Shown: positions 40,589-49,163, counted from the stretch's first letter. The stretch: 64,000 nt of DNA from Natronosporangium sp035305625 (GCA_963809545.1 CAWEKD010000004.1:1-64000), one strand, 5' to 3'. Numbers and translations are program-made. Notes: generated by a model from the letters alone, not told the origin.

Positions 40589-41257
40589 TCAGCCCGTCAC
40601 CACCGCCAGCCCGAAGCCGTCGTAGCCCTTCACCCCGACCGTCTGGATCACGGTGGTGCTCAGCCGCGGCTCGACCGCCAACATCTCCATCAGCCGACGC
40701 ACGCCCCGCACATCCGAGTCCTCACTGTCCGGGTCGAGCACCCGCCCGTGCCGCACCAGGTTGTCGAACACCAGCACACTCCCCGGCCGGGTCAGCCGCA
40801 GCGACCACTCCAGGTACTCCGGGTAGGCCTCCTTGTCCGCGTCCAGGAACACAAAGTCGAACGGCTCCACCTGCTCCGCCACCATGGCCGCCAGACTTTC
40901 CTGCGCCGGCCCCACCCGCACCTCGACCTGGTCGGTGAACCCGGCCCGGGCCAGATTGGCGCGGGCCACCTCGGCGTGGTGCGGCTGCAGCTCCAGGCTG
41001 ATCAGCCGCCCGTCCGCCGGCAAGGCCCGGGCCAGCCAGATGGTGCTGTAGCCGCCCAGGGTGCCGACCTCGAGGATGCGGCGGGCGCCGCGGATGCGGG
41101 CCAGCAGGTGCAGCAGCTTGCCTTGCGCGGGCGAGACCTGGATGGCCGGCAGCCCGGCGGCCTCGCTGTCGGCCAGCGCCGCCGTGAGCACCGGGTCGTG
41201 CCACCCCAGGGGTTCGGCGAAGTAGTCGTCGATCGCGGACCACATCTGCGTGCTCAT
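40589..41257 (-). CDS. Class I SAM-dependent O-methyltransferase (caffeoyl-CoA type)
   Basis: A 222-residue protein of the Methyltransf_3 family. ILEVGTLGGYSTIWLARALP is the SAM-binding motif, VEPFDFVFLDADKEAYPEYLEW holds the metal-binding aspartates, and SVLVFDNLVRHGRV is the conserved DN(V/L) motif. These small O-methyltransferases act on catechol-like or other hydroxylated aromatics; the substrate here is unknown. ATG at 41257 is preferred over an in-frame start at 41290. Confidence 0.9.
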   Translation of the reverse strand: MSTQMWSAIDDYFAEPLGWHDPVLTAALADSEAAGLPAIQVSPAQGKLLHLLARIRGARRILEVGTLGGYSTIWLARALPADGRLISLELQPHHAEVARANLARAGFTDQVEVRVGPAQESLAAMVAEQVEPFDFVFLDADKEAYPEYLEWSLRLTRPGSVLVFDNLVRHGRVLDPDSEDSDVRGVRRLMEMLAVEPRLSTTVIQTVGVKGYDGFGLAVVTG

Positions 41258-41435
41258 GCCGCTCCCCGTCCCGTCCGGCAAGCGGGCCACCCATCGACCG
41301 CGTCAACTCGCCGGCCATCGCGGCCATCCTATGGACGGTTCCGACCACATTGGTGGTATCTGTCGCGGGGATCACATCCGTCACTTCAGCCCCGGCGATA
41401 CCGGCGCTTCCCGCTCGGTCTGCCAGACTGGCGGT

Positions 41436-42101
41436 ATGAGTGATCCGAGCCGGCTGGGCACCGACCGCGGTCCGCGGCTGCACGCGTTGGCGGTGGAGCT
41501 GGCGGCGATGGCGCAAAACGGTCTCACCTACGCCACCGACCGCTACGCGCGGCAGCGCTACGAACGGCTGCGCACCGTCTCCGCCGAGATCCTCGCGCTA
41601 CTGTCCGACGGTGACCCGGAGGAGCTGCGCAGCGCGCTGGCGGCCGAGGCCGGCCACGCCACCCCGAAGGTGGATGTGCGCGGGGCGCTGTTCGACGACA
41701 CCGGCCGGGTACTGCTGGTGCGGGAGAAGCGGGACGGGCGCTGGACCCTGCCCGGCGGCTGGGCCGATGCGCTGGACTCCCCCGCGGCGGCGGCGGAGCG
41801 GGAGGTGGCGGAAGAAGCCGGGTTGACCGTCCGGGCCACCCGGCTGGCTCTGGTGCACGACGGCTCGGTCCGCAACCACCACGGCGCCAGCCCTTGGCAC
41901 ATCTACAAGTTGTTCTTCCTGGTAGAGCAGTGCGACCCCGCCCAGCGCCCCACCGCCGGCCTGGACGAGGAGACCACCGACGTCGGGTTCTTCGCCCTCG
42001 ATCAGCTGCCCGAGCTGTCTACCGGCCGGACCACGCGCGACCAGCTGGAGCTGTTGGCGGAGCACCACCGCGACCCCCGCCGCCCCACCGACTTCGACTG
42101 A
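41436..42101 (+). CDS. Nudix hydrolase with N-terminal Nudix_hydro_N domain
   Basis: A 221-residue protein. About 60 N-terminal residues (LHALAVELAAMAQNGLTY, YARQRYERLRTVSAEI) match the small helical domain found in front of certain Nudix enzymes, followed by the catalytic domain. In the Nudix box the first glutamate is aspartate (GGWADALDSP), while REVAEEAGL is intact. Relatives hydrolyse ADP-ribose-like or CDP-alcohol substrates; the substrate here is uncertain. ATG at 41436. Divergent from the O-methyltransferase. Confidence 0.9.
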   Translation: MSDPSRLGTDRGPRLHALAVELAAMAQNGLTYATDRYARQRYERLRTVSAEILALLSDGDPEELRSALAAEAGHATPKVDVRGALFDDTGRVLLVREKRDGRWTLPGGWADALDSPAAAAEREVAEEAGLTVRATRLALVHDGSVRNHHGASPWHIYKLFFLVEQCDPAQRPTAGLDEETTDVGFFALDQLPELSTGRTTRDQLELLAEHHRDPRRPTDFD

Positions 42102-42189
42102 CCGGCACCGGCGTGCCGGCCCTCCGCCGGCGGGGTCCGCCCCCGGTGGGCGCGCTGCTTTCTCGTGGTCCGGCCCACTTCGCCTGAAC

Positions 42190-42207
42190 CAGCCTAGGAC
42201 ACTAGGA
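42190..42207 (+). repeat. Motif CAGCCTAGGANNCTAGGA, second copy
   Basis: CAGCCTAGGACACTAGGA matches the copy at 40488-40505 at 16 of 18 positions. It precedes a strong terminator hairpin in the gap between the convergent Nudix gene and pheT. Confidence 0.45.
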
Positions 42208-42230
42208 CCAGGCTAAGACAGGCAGAGGAG

Positions 42231-42271
42231 CACTTTCGTCGACCGTCTGGCCTCAACCGTCGACGAAAGTG
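42231..42271. terminator. Terminator between the Nudix gene and pheT
   Basis: CACTTTCGTCGAC (42231-42243) and GTCGACGAAAGTG (42259-42271) form a perfect 13-bp stem with a 15-base loop between convergent genes, so it can serve both strands. Confidence 0.75.
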
Positions 42272-42317
42272 TCCTCTGTGGCGGAACAGCCACCGGTCAG
42301 ACAGGAGTGCCGACCGC

Positions 42318-44834
42318 TCAGCTGCGCATCTGCGCCCCGAACCGGCGCGCCGCCTCGGCCACCGCCGCGTCCCGGGCGGCCACCGCCTCCTCCCCGGTCA
42401 GGGTGCGGTCCGGGGCCCGGAAGGTCAGCTTGTACGCCAGCGACCGACGCCCCTCCCCGATCTGCTCACCGGTGTAGACATCGAACAGCCGCGCCGATTC
42501 CAGCAGCTCCCCGGCGCCGGCGACCAGCGCCTGTTCCACCTCCGCCGCCGGTACGGTCTCGTCGACCAGCAGCGCCACGTCGATCAGGGTCGGGGGGTAG
42601 CTGCTGACCGTCGGCCCGGTCACCACCTCCGGCAGCGGCACCGCGTCCAGGTTCACCTCCATGGCGCAGGTCCGCCGCGGCAACTCCCATGCGTCGCACA
42701 CCGCCGGGTGCAGCTCCCCGGCGTGCCCGACCGGCCGCCCGTCGACCAGCACCTCGGCACACCGGCCCGGGTGCCAGGGGGCGTACTCGGCCGCCCGGAC
42801 CGTCACCCGGTCCTCAGTCATCCCGGCGGCGGCCAGCACCAGCCGCGCGGCGGCGACGGCGTCGGCCCAGTCGGCCGGCCGGCCCGACCCCCACCATCCG
42901 GCGGGTGCGGCCGCGCCGGTGATCACCGCCGCGGCGTGCCACGGCTGCTCCGGCACGAACTGGTGCGCCGCGGCCAACTCCTCGTCGCTGGGGCGGTGCG
43001 CCACCGGCATCCGCGGCGGGGCGTCCCCCGGACCGCGACGGGGGTGGAAGACCACGCCCAGCTCGTACAGCGCCAGGTCCCGGGAGCCGCCCGGCAGCCG
43101 CGCCAGGTTACGGCGCAGCGTGGCCAGCAGCGGCGGCAACAGGGTGGTCCGCAGCGCCGGCTGCTCCTCCGACAAGGGATTGTCCAACCGCACCACCTGT
43201 CGACGCGGGTCGTCGTCCGGCAGCTGCAGCGCCTGCCAGTCCCCTTCCCCCACGAACGGATAGCAGCGGGCCTCCACGTACCCGGCCTCGGCCAAGGCCC
43301 GGCCCACGGTCCGCCGACGCCGCTGGAGGGGGGTGAGCCCCGCCCCGGGGGGAGCGGTCGGCAGCACGCTGGGAATCCGGTCGTACCCGTCCAGCCGGGC
43401 CACCTCCTCGACCAGGTCGGCCTGGTCGGTCAGGTCCGGCCGCCAACTCGGCGGCGTCACCCGCAGCCGACCGTCGGCCAGTGACTCCACAGTGGCCCCC
43501 AGCTCGGTCAGCAGCTCGGTCACCCGCTGCGGTGAGTAGGCCACCCCGGCGATCCGCCCGGGGAGGTCGGCGGCGATGGTGATCGGTGCCGGCGCGGAGG
43601 TGGTGTTGATGTCCCCGATCCGGGGGTCGACCTCACCGCCGGCGTACCGGGTCAGCAGCTCCACCGCCCGCTGCAGCGCCACCAGCGGCAGCTGGGGGTC
43701 CACACCCCGCTCAAACCGTTTGACCGCCTCGCTGGGCAGCTTGTGTCGACGGGCGGTCCGGGCCACCGTCACCGGATCCCAGTGGGCGGCCTCGAACAGC
43801 ACGTTGACCGAGGTGTCGGTCATTTCGCTGTTCGCCCCACCCATCACCGCCGCCAACGACACCGGGCCGGTGTCGTCGCAGATCACCATGTCCTCGGGGT
43901 CGAGCTCCCGGTCGACCCCGTCGAGGGTGGTCAGCCGCTCCCCCGGCCGGGCCCGCCGGACCACCAGCCCGCCGGTCAGCCGGTCCGGGTCGAACGCGTG
44001 CATCGGCTGGCCCAGTTCCAGCATCAGGTAGTTGGTGATGTCCACCGCCAGCCCGAGCGGACGCATCCCGGCGTGCACCAACCGCCGCCGCATCCACGCC
44101 GGCGTCGGGGCGGTCGGATCGATCCCGCGTACCAACCGGGTGGCGAACCGGTCGCAGCCGGTGGGGTCCGCCACCGTCACCGGCCAGGCGGGTTCGGCGG
44201 TGGCGCCCGGCGCCGGCCGGTCGGCCGGATCGGTGAACGGTCGCCGCAGCGCGTGCGCCAGCTCCCGCGCGATCCCCCGCACCGAGAAGCAGTAGCCCCG
44301 GTCCGGCGTGACCGCCAGCTCCACCACCACATCGTCCAGACCGATCAGTGGCCGGGCGTCCGCGCCCGGCACCACCGGCAGCGGCGCCGCCCCGGGGCCG
44401 GGGACGACCTCCGCGGGGAGCACGATGATGCCGGAGTGGTCATCCCCCAGCCCCAGCTCCCGCTCCGAACAGATCATCCCGTCGGAGATCCGCCCGTACG
44501 TCTTCCGGGCGCTGATCGCGAACTCTCCGGGCAGCACCGCGCCCGGCAGCGCCACCACCACCAGGTCACCCACACCGAAGTTGGTGGCCCCGCAGATGAT
44601 CCCGCGCGGCTTCTCCTCCCCCACCTCCACCTGGCAGTACCGGATCGGCTTCTTCAGCCCGGTCAGCTCCTCCAGGTCCACCACCCGGCCGACCACCAGC
44701 GGGCCGGTGACCGAGGTGCGCAGGTCGGTGATCTCCTCGACTTCGAGGCCCACCCGCACCAACGCCGCTTCCAGCGCCTCCGGGTCGACCGGCGCGTCCA
44801 CGTACTCCCGTAGCCACGACACGGGCAGTCGCAT
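42318..44834 (-). CDS. pheT: Phenylalanine--tRNA ligase beta subunit
   Basis: Large subunit of the alpha2-beta2 PheRS. The 838 residues show the N-terminal B1 domain and tRNA-binding (EMAP-like) fold (VVGRVVDLEELTGLKKPIRY), the B3/B4 editing domain with CDDTGPVSLAAVMGG, B5 DNA-binding-like domain, and the C-terminal ferredoxin-like anticodon-binding domain (FDVYTGEQIGEGRRSLAYKLTF). The start at 44834 lies one base from the pheS stop, so the two are co-translated. Confidence 0.97.
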   Translation of the reverse strand: MRLPVSWLREYVDAPVDPEALEAALVRVGLEVEEITDLRTSVTGPLVVGRVVDLEELTGLKKPIRYCQVEVGEEKPRGIICGATNFGVGDLVVVALPGAVLPGEFAISARKTYGRISDGMICSERELGLGDDHSGIIVLPAEVVPGPGAAPLPVVPGADARPLIGLDDVVVELAVTPDRGYCFSVRGIARELAHALRRPFTDPADRPAPGATAEPAWPVTVADPTGCDRFATRLVRGIDPTAPTPAWMRRRLVHAGMRPLGLAVDITNYLMLELGQPMHAFDPDRLTGGLVVRRARPGERLTTLDGVDRELDPEDMVICDDTGPVSLAAVMGGANSEMTDTSVNVLFEAAHWDPVTVARTARRHKLPSEAVKRFERGVDPQLPLVALQRAVELLTRYAGGEVDPRIGDINTTSAPAPITIAADLPGRIAGVAYSPQRVTELLTELGATVESLADGRLRVTPPSWRPDLTDQADLVEEVARLDGYDRIPSVLPTAPPGAGLTPLQRRRRTVGRALAEAGYVEARCYPFVGEGDWQALQLPDDDPRRQVVRLDNPLSEEQPALRTTLLPPLLATLRRNLARLPGGSRDLALYELGVVFHPRRGPGDAPPRMPVAHRPSDEELAAAHQFVPEQPWHAAAVITGAAAPAGWWGSGRPADWADAVAAARLVLAAAGMTEDRVTVRAAEYAPWHPGRCAEVLVDGRPVGHAGELHPAVCDAWELPRRTCAMEVNLDAVPLPEVVTGPTVSSYPPTLIDVALLVDETVPAAEVEQALVAGAGELLESARLFDVYTGEQIGEGRRSLAYKLTFRAPDRTLTGEEAVAARDAAVAEAARRFGAQMRS

Positions 44835-44835
44835 G

Positions 44836-45918
44836 TCAGACCTCCATCCCGAACGCGCGGGCGAACCGGACGTCGCCCTCCACTATGTCCCGCATGTCAC
44901 TGATCCCGTGTCGGAACATCAACGTGCGCTCGATACCCATTCCGAACGCGAATCCGCTGTACTCGTGTGGATCGATCCCACAGGCGCGTAGCACCCGCGG
45001 GTTGACCATTCCGCAACCGCCCCACTCCACCCAACGGGGGCCGTCGCGGTGCTGCGGGAACCACAGGTCCATCTCGGCCGATGGCTCGGTGAACGGGAAG
45101 TACGACGGTCGCAACCGGGTGGTCGCCTCCGGGCCGAACATCGCCCGGGCGAAGTGGTCCAGCGTGCCCTTCAGGTGGGCCATGGTGATGCCCTTGTCCA
45201 CCACCAACCCCTCGACCTGGTGGAACACCGGGGTGTGCGTGGCGTCCAGTTCGTCGGTGCGGTAGGTGCGCCCCGGGCAGATCACATAGATCGGTGGCCG
45301 ACGCGTCAGCATCGCCCGGGCCTGGGCCGGGGAGGTGTGCGTCCGCAGCACCAGCCCGGACTGGCCGACGGCGGTCTGGGCGGCGGCGATGAAGAAGGTG
45401 TCCATCATGGTCCGGGAGGGGTGGTCCGGCCCGATGTTGAGCGCGTCGAAGTTGTACCACTCCAGCTCCGCCTCCGGACCCTCCGCCACCTCATAGCCCA
45501 TCCCCACGAACAGGTCCTCGATCCGCTCCATCAGCGTGGTCAGCGGATGCCGCGCCCCGCGGGGGCGGCGGTCGACCGGCAGGGTCACGTCCACCCGCTC
45601 CTCAGCGAGCACCCGCTGCTGCTCTTCGGCGCGCAGCTGCGCCAGGCGGGCGTCGTAGGCGGCCTGGATCGCGGCCCGGGTGGCGTTGACCCGCTTACCC
45701 GCCTCGGCCCGCGCGGCCGGGGGGAGGGCACCGATCTCTCGGCGCGCCAGTGACACCGGGGCCCGGTCACCCAGGTGCTGGTGGCGGATGGCGGCGAGTG
45801 CGTCCGGGTTGGTCGCGGCGGCGAACGCCTGCTCGGCGGCGGCCTGCGCCTCGGCCAACGCGGCCGGGTCCAGCAACGCGACCTGCTTCGGGTCGTACGG
45901 ATCGTTACGGTAAGTCAT
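44836..45918 (-). CDS. pheS: Phenylalanine--tRNA ligase alpha subunit
   Basis: Catalytic class II subunit. The 360 residues have an N-terminal coiled coil (AEAQAAAEQAFAAATN), motif 2 in TDELDATHTPVFHQVEGL and motif 3 in SGFAFGMGIERTLMFRHGI. ATG at 45918 is preceded by GGAGGAG. The 196-base gap upstream shows no T-box or Phe-rich leader, but contains a hairpin near 46070-46090. Confidence 0.97.
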   Translation of the reverse strand: MTYRNDPYDPKQVALLDPAALAEAQAAAEQAFAAATNPDALAAIRHQHLGDRAPVSLARREIGALPPAARAEAGKRVNATRAAIQAAYDARLAQLRAEEQQRVLAEERVDVTLPVDRRPRGARHPLTTLMERIEDLFVGMGYEVAEGPEAELEWYNFDALNIGPDHPSRTMMDTFFIAAAQTAVGQSGLVLRTHTSPAQARAMLTRRPPIYVICPGRTYRTDELDATHTPVFHQVEGLVVDKGITMAHLKGTLDHFARAMFGPEATTRLRPSYFPFTEPSAEMDLWFPQHRDGPRWVEWGGCGMVNPRVLRACGIDPHEYSGFAFGMGIERTLMFRHGISDMRDIVEGDVRFARAFGMEV

Positions 45919-46069
45919 GAATCTCCTCCGGAGGGCCGGTGTGAGTGTACGAACCGGGGTGGGGCTGGCGGCGTCTGGTGACGGCGATGGGCACACTTCG
46001 AGATGGCGCGCGGCTCGGCCGCAGCCCGCCGGGGAGGGTGGAGCGCGTCGGTCAGCTCAGGTCAGCTGC

Positions 46070-46092
46070 GCGGCCCGCCACCGGCGGGCCCG
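46070..46092 (-). terminator. Hairpin between the rRNA methyltransferase gene and pheS
   Basis: On the minus strand GGGCCCGCCGGTGGCGGGCCGCG forms a short GC-rich stem-loop about 25 bases after the methyltransferase stop. It may terminate the infC-rplT-methyltransferase transcript. Confidence 0.5.
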
Positions 46093-46114
46093 ATAAACCG
46101 CACATCGCGGGGCA

Positions 46115-46993
46115 TCATGCTCCGGAATCCTCCTGATGCAACGCTCTGGCTGAAGCATACAGGCACACCGCCGCCGCGGCGGCGAGGTTGAGGCTCTCCG
46201 CCCGGCCGTAGATCGGCACCCGTACCCGGGCATCGGCGGCGGCCAGCAGCGGCTCCGGCAGCCCGTGCGCCTCCGAGCCGAACAGCCACGCGGTGGGCTG
46301 GGAGAGTGCCCCGGTGTCCGTCAGCCGATCCAGGTCGACGTCGCCGTAGCCGGTGGCGGCCAGCACGGTCAGCCCGGCCCGCCGCAACTCGGCCACCACC
46401 GCCACCGGGTCCGGCTCCCGCACCACCGTGACGTGGAACAGGCTGCCGGCGGAGGCCCGGACACATTTGCCGTTGTACGGATCCACCGCCTGCCCCGCGA
46501 ACACCACCACCGGGGCCCCGGCGGCGTCGGCGGTGCGCAACACCGTGCCGGCGTTGCCGGGATCGCGGATGTCGGCCAGCACCGTCACCAGCGCCGGCCG
46601 CTCCGCCAGTGCGTCCGCCAGCGACCGGTGGGTCTGGCGGCACACCGCCACCACCCCCTGCGGGGTGACCGTCTCCGCCAGGGCCGCCAGCGCGTCCTCG
46701 GTCACCGGCGAGACCGGCACTCCGGCGCGCGCGGCGGCGGCCAGCAGCGCCGCGTGCCGCGCCTGCCCGGCCGGGGTGACGAACACCTGCTCCACCACCC
46801 CGGCTCCGGCCAACGCCTCCCGGACCGCCTGGGGACCCTCCACCAGAAAGCGCTGCCGGGCATCCCGCTCCTTGCGGCGGTGCAGCCGGGCCGCGGCCAC
46901 CACCCGGGGGGTACGGCGGGTGAACAGGGTCGGGGCCGGGTCAGCGGCGGGATGCGCCGCCGCTGACCCGGCCCCGGACGCGCGTGCCGGCAC
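46115..46993 (-). CDS. TrmH-family (SpoU) RNA 2'-O-methyltransferase
   Basis: A 292-residue SPOUT methyltransferase. The N-terminal substrate-binding domain includes RRKERDARQRFLVEGPQAVREAL, and the knotted catalytic domain has VLADIRDPGNAGTVLRTADAAG (motif 1), LFGSEAHGLPEPLL (motif 2) and VRVPIYGRAESLNLAAAAAV (motif 3). The first 30 residues are alanine-rich, so the start may be later. It follows rplT directly, a common arrangement; target is 23S rRNA or tRNA, unresolved. Confidence 0.93.
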   Translation of the reverse strand: MPARASGAGSAAAHPAADPAPTLFTRRTPRVVAAARLHRRKERDARQRFLVEGPQAVREALAGAGVVEQVFVTPAGQARHAALLAAAARAGVPVSPVTEDALAALAETVTPQGVVAVCRQTHRSLADALAERPALVTVLADIRDPGNAGTVLRTADAAGAPVVVFAGQAVDPYNGKCVRASAGSLFHVTVVREPDPVAVVAELRRAGLTVLAATGYGDVDLDRLTDTGALSQPTAWLFGSEAHGLPEPLLAAADARVRVPIYGRAESLNLAAAAAVCLYASARALHQEDSGA

Positions 46994-46999
46994 GGTGCC

Positions 47000-47401
47000 T
47001 CAGGCGGTGCCCGCCTGCCGGGCCGCGCCGTCGGCGGCGCCGGCCTCGGCCACCGCCTTCCGGGCGGTCGCGGCCAGCGCGCTGAAGGCCGCGGCGTCGT
47101 GGACCGCCAGGTCCGCCAGGATCTTGCGGTCCACGTCCACCCCCGCCAACCGCAGTCCCTGGATGAACCGGTTGTAGGTCATCCCGTTGGCCCGGGCGCC
47201 GGCGTTGATCCGCATGATCCACAGGCGCCGGAAGTCGCCCTTCCGGTCCTTACGGTCCCGGTAGGCGTACTGCATCGAGCGCAGCATCTGCTCCTTCGCC
47301 TTGCGGTACAGGCGGGAGCGTTGGCCCCGGTACCCACTGGCGCTCTCGAGGATCGCCCGGCGCTTCTTGTGCGCGTTAACTGCCCGCTTGACGCGTGCCA
47401 T
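47000..47401 (-). CDS. rplT: 50S ribosomal protein L20
   Basis: 133 residues, slightly longer than the usual 118 because of an alanine-rich tail (AEAGAADGAARQAGTA). The conserved N-terminus ARVKRAVNAHKKRRAILES and the central RDRKDRKGDFRRLWIMRINAGAR are diagnostic. It nucleates 50S assembly and in many bacteria represses this operon. ATG at 47401. Third gene of infC-rpmI-rplT. Confidence 0.98.
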   Translation of the reverse strand: MARVKRAVNAHKKRRAILESASGYRGQRSRLYRKAKEQMLRSMQYAYRDRKDRKGDFRRLWIMRINAGARANGMTYNRFIQGLRLAGVDVDRKILADLAVHDAAAFSALAATARKAVAEAGAADGAARQAGTA

Positions 47402-47431
47402 TTCGAAACCTCCTCCACACCCGCTGGCGCG

Positions 47432-47626
47432 TCAGCGGCCCAGCATCTTGTTCACCCGCTTGGCGTCTGCATCCGAGACCTGCACCGTGCCCGCGAGCCG
47501 GCGCTTCCGACGGGATGACTTGTGTTCCAGCTTGTGGCGGCGGTTGGCCTGCTCCTTGACGAGCTTGCCGCCACCGGTCACCCGGACCCGCTTGCCCATG
47601 CCGGTGTGACTCTTCATCTTCGGCAC
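47432..47626 (-). CDS. rpmI: 50S ribosomal protein L35
   Basis: 64 residues, the normal length: PKMKSHTGMGKRVRVTGGGK at the N-terminus and AKRVNKMLG at the end. GTG at 47626, which gives VPKMKSH, is preferred because an upstream in-frame start at 47653 would add nine unconserved residues. GGGAG lies upstream. Confidence 0.97.
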   Translation of the reverse strand: MPKMKSHTGMGKRVRVTGGGKLVKEQANRRHKLEHKSSRRKRRLAGTVQVSDADAKRVNKMLGR

Positions 47627-47680
47627 TTTGAACCCGCTCCCTGCTCTTCGCATCCGCCGCCGGGCGGCGACGGCACTATC

Positions 47681-47708
47681 CAGGCCCGCCGGGTACCCGA
47701 CGGGCCTG
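47681..47708 (-). promoter_or_regulatory. Hairpin between infC and rpmI
   Basis: The 28 bases are a near-perfect palindrome: 14-base arms with one G-U pair on the RNA. It starts 55 bases before the rpmI GTG. It could be a regulatory structure (L20-type control acts at this junction in other bacteria) or a processing or partial termination site. Which one is not decided by the sequence. Confidence 0.55.
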
Positions 47709-47733
47709 ACCTACGACCGGCGATGAGGCCGGC

Positions 47734-48327
47734 TCAACGCGACGCTTTGGACGACGCCTCGCGAGCGGCTTCCCGCGAGCCTCCGCGCGACGTCTCGGAC
47801 TCCTTGGAAGTCTTGGTGTTACGATGCGGCGCCAGCACCATGGTCATGTTCCGGCCGTCCTGCTTCGGGGAAGCCTCCACGAACCCGAGATCGGCCACAT
47901 CCTCAGAGAGCCGCCGCAGCAGCCGCAACCCGAGCTCCGGCCGGCTCTGCTCCCGGCCCCGGAACATGATCGTCACCTTGACCTTGTCTCCGGCCCGAAG
48001 GAACCGCACCACGTGACCCTTCTTGGTCTCGTAGTCGTTGGAGTCAATCTTCGGGCGGAGCTTCATCTCCTTGATGACGGTCTGCTGCTGATTACGCCGG
48101 GCCTCGCGGGCCTTCATGGCGCTCTCGTACTTGAACTTGCCATAGTCCATCAGCTTGCAGACCGGCGGACGTGCCATGGGCGCGACCTCGACCAGATCCA
48201 GATCGACGTCGGCGGCCAGTTGCAGGGCACGCTCCAGTGGGACGATGCCCACCTGTTCACCCTCCGGACCGACCAACCGGACCTCTCGTGCCCGGATCTG
48301 GTCGTTCACGCGTGGATCGACGCTGAT
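47734..48327 (-). CDS. infC: Translation initiation factor IF-3, probably starting at ATC
   Basis: IF-3 binds the 30S subunit and checks start codons. From the usual family core (NDQIRAREVRLVGPEGEQVG, then VCKLMDYGKFKYESAMKAREAR and IMFRGREQSRPELG) it is full length. GTG at 48309 has no well-placed ribosome-binding site. AGGAGG at 48340-48335 is exactly 7 bases before an in-frame ATC at 48327, which adds I(M)SVDPR, a stretch conserved in actinobacterial IF-3 as I recall (ISxEPRINDRIR in Streptomyces). A rare AUU/AUC start is the known basis of IF-3 autocontrol in enterobacteria. The C-terminus is rich in serine and glutamate. Confidence 0.95.
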   Translation of the reverse strand: MSVDPRVNDQIRAREVRLVGPEGEQVGIVPLERALQLAADVDLDLVEVAPMARPPVCKLMDYGKFKYESAMKAREARRNQQQTVIKEMKLRPKIDSNDYETKKGHVVRFLRAGDKVKVTIMFRGREQSRPELGLRLLRRLSEDVADLGFVEASPKQDGRNMTMVLAPHRNTKTSKESETSRGGSREAAREASSKASR

Positions 48328-48396
48328 GAGCCCTCCTCCTCGTTATCGTGCGTTCTCGACGTACTCAGTTGGTGAGCCGACCCTGAAAAGCAGCAA

Positions 48397-48417
48397 GGCC
48401 CTGGCGACGCCAGGGCC
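48397..48417 (-). promoter_or_regulatory. Hairpin in the infC leader (possible attenuator)
   Basis: On the minus strand GGCCCTGGC-GTC-GCCAGGGCC is a 9-bp perfect stem with a three-base loop, followed by TTGCTGCTTTTC. It lies about 70 bases before the infC start, in a leader with no other gene (48328-48596). It looks like an intrinsic terminator within the leader, hence a candidate attenuator. Confidence 0.55.
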
Positions 48418-48596
48418 CGCTCGACCGATCAACGCGCCATTCGACGCGCGCGCACGCGACTAGTCGCGTGGACCGGACCCGGCCGCCCGGAGGCGACTCG
48501 GGTGGGAGCGGGCGCTCCGCTTCAACACCGGCCGGTCGGATAACCGCCGCCCGGTGCGGTCGACTCGTACCAGCGTAACAGAAACTCCGGGCGAAC

Positions 48597-49151
48597 TCAG
48601 ACAGGATCGCCCGCCGTATCCCCCGACGGCGCCGCGGGGGTGGCCGGGTCGTCCGCCTGCCGCCGCTGCCACGCGGCGTGCCGCTGCCGCAGCGCCTGCA
48701 CCGCCGCCACCGCGTGCTCCCGGTCCACCGCCTGCACCGCCATCACACTGATCAGGTCGTCGTCGTGCAGCTCCAGGCTGGCCCAGGAGGCGTTGCGATC
48801 GAATCGAATCGACCGCACCACCGCCCACGGCAACTCGTGGGTGCCGATCAGGTTCCGCACCCAGATCCCGTCCCGGTCCGCCCGCACCTGCGGTCGCGCC
48901 AACAACAGCCAGGCGGCCGCACCGATCATCCCCAACCCGACCAGGGCGAACCGGTCCGCAGTCTCGAACGGCGCATGGCCGGCCGCGCTCGCACCGCTGA
49001 GCAACAGCGCCAACACGATCGACACCAGCAGGGTCATCCCCGCAGCGATCCAGGCGGTCATCCGGGCCCGGCGGGGGCGAAACTCCACCGGAGGCAGCGG
49101 CGTGCGCGACTCCCGCTCCGCCGCCCCCACCTGCTTCTTCGGCTCAGCCAT
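48597..49151 (-). CDS. PH domain-containing membrane protein
   Basis: A 184-residue protein with two membrane helices (about residues 31-52 ARMTAWIAAGMTLLVSIVLA, and 66-84 FALVGLGMIGAAAWLLLA) followed by a bacterial PH-like domain (VRADRDGIWVRNLIGTHELPW, SIRFDRNASWASLELHDDD). The family accompanies hisG in many actinomycetes. Function unknown. It is the last gene after hisG, 12 bases away. Confidence 0.85.
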   Translation of the reverse strand: MAEPKKQVGAAERESRTPLPPVEFRPRRARMTAWIAAGMTLLVSIVLALLLSGASAAGHAPFETADRFALVGLGMIGAAAWLLLARPQVRADRDGIWVRNLIGTHELPWAVVRSIRFDRNASWASLELHDDDLISVMAVQAVDREHAVAAVQALRQRHAAWQRRQADDPATPAAPSGDTAGDPV

Positions 49152-49163
49152 GGCTCGAGTGTG

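Noticed and set aside
45919..46114. T-box or Phe leader peptide before pheS
   Set aside because: No T-box core motif, no Phe-codon run in a short reading frame; only a GC-rich hairpin is present.
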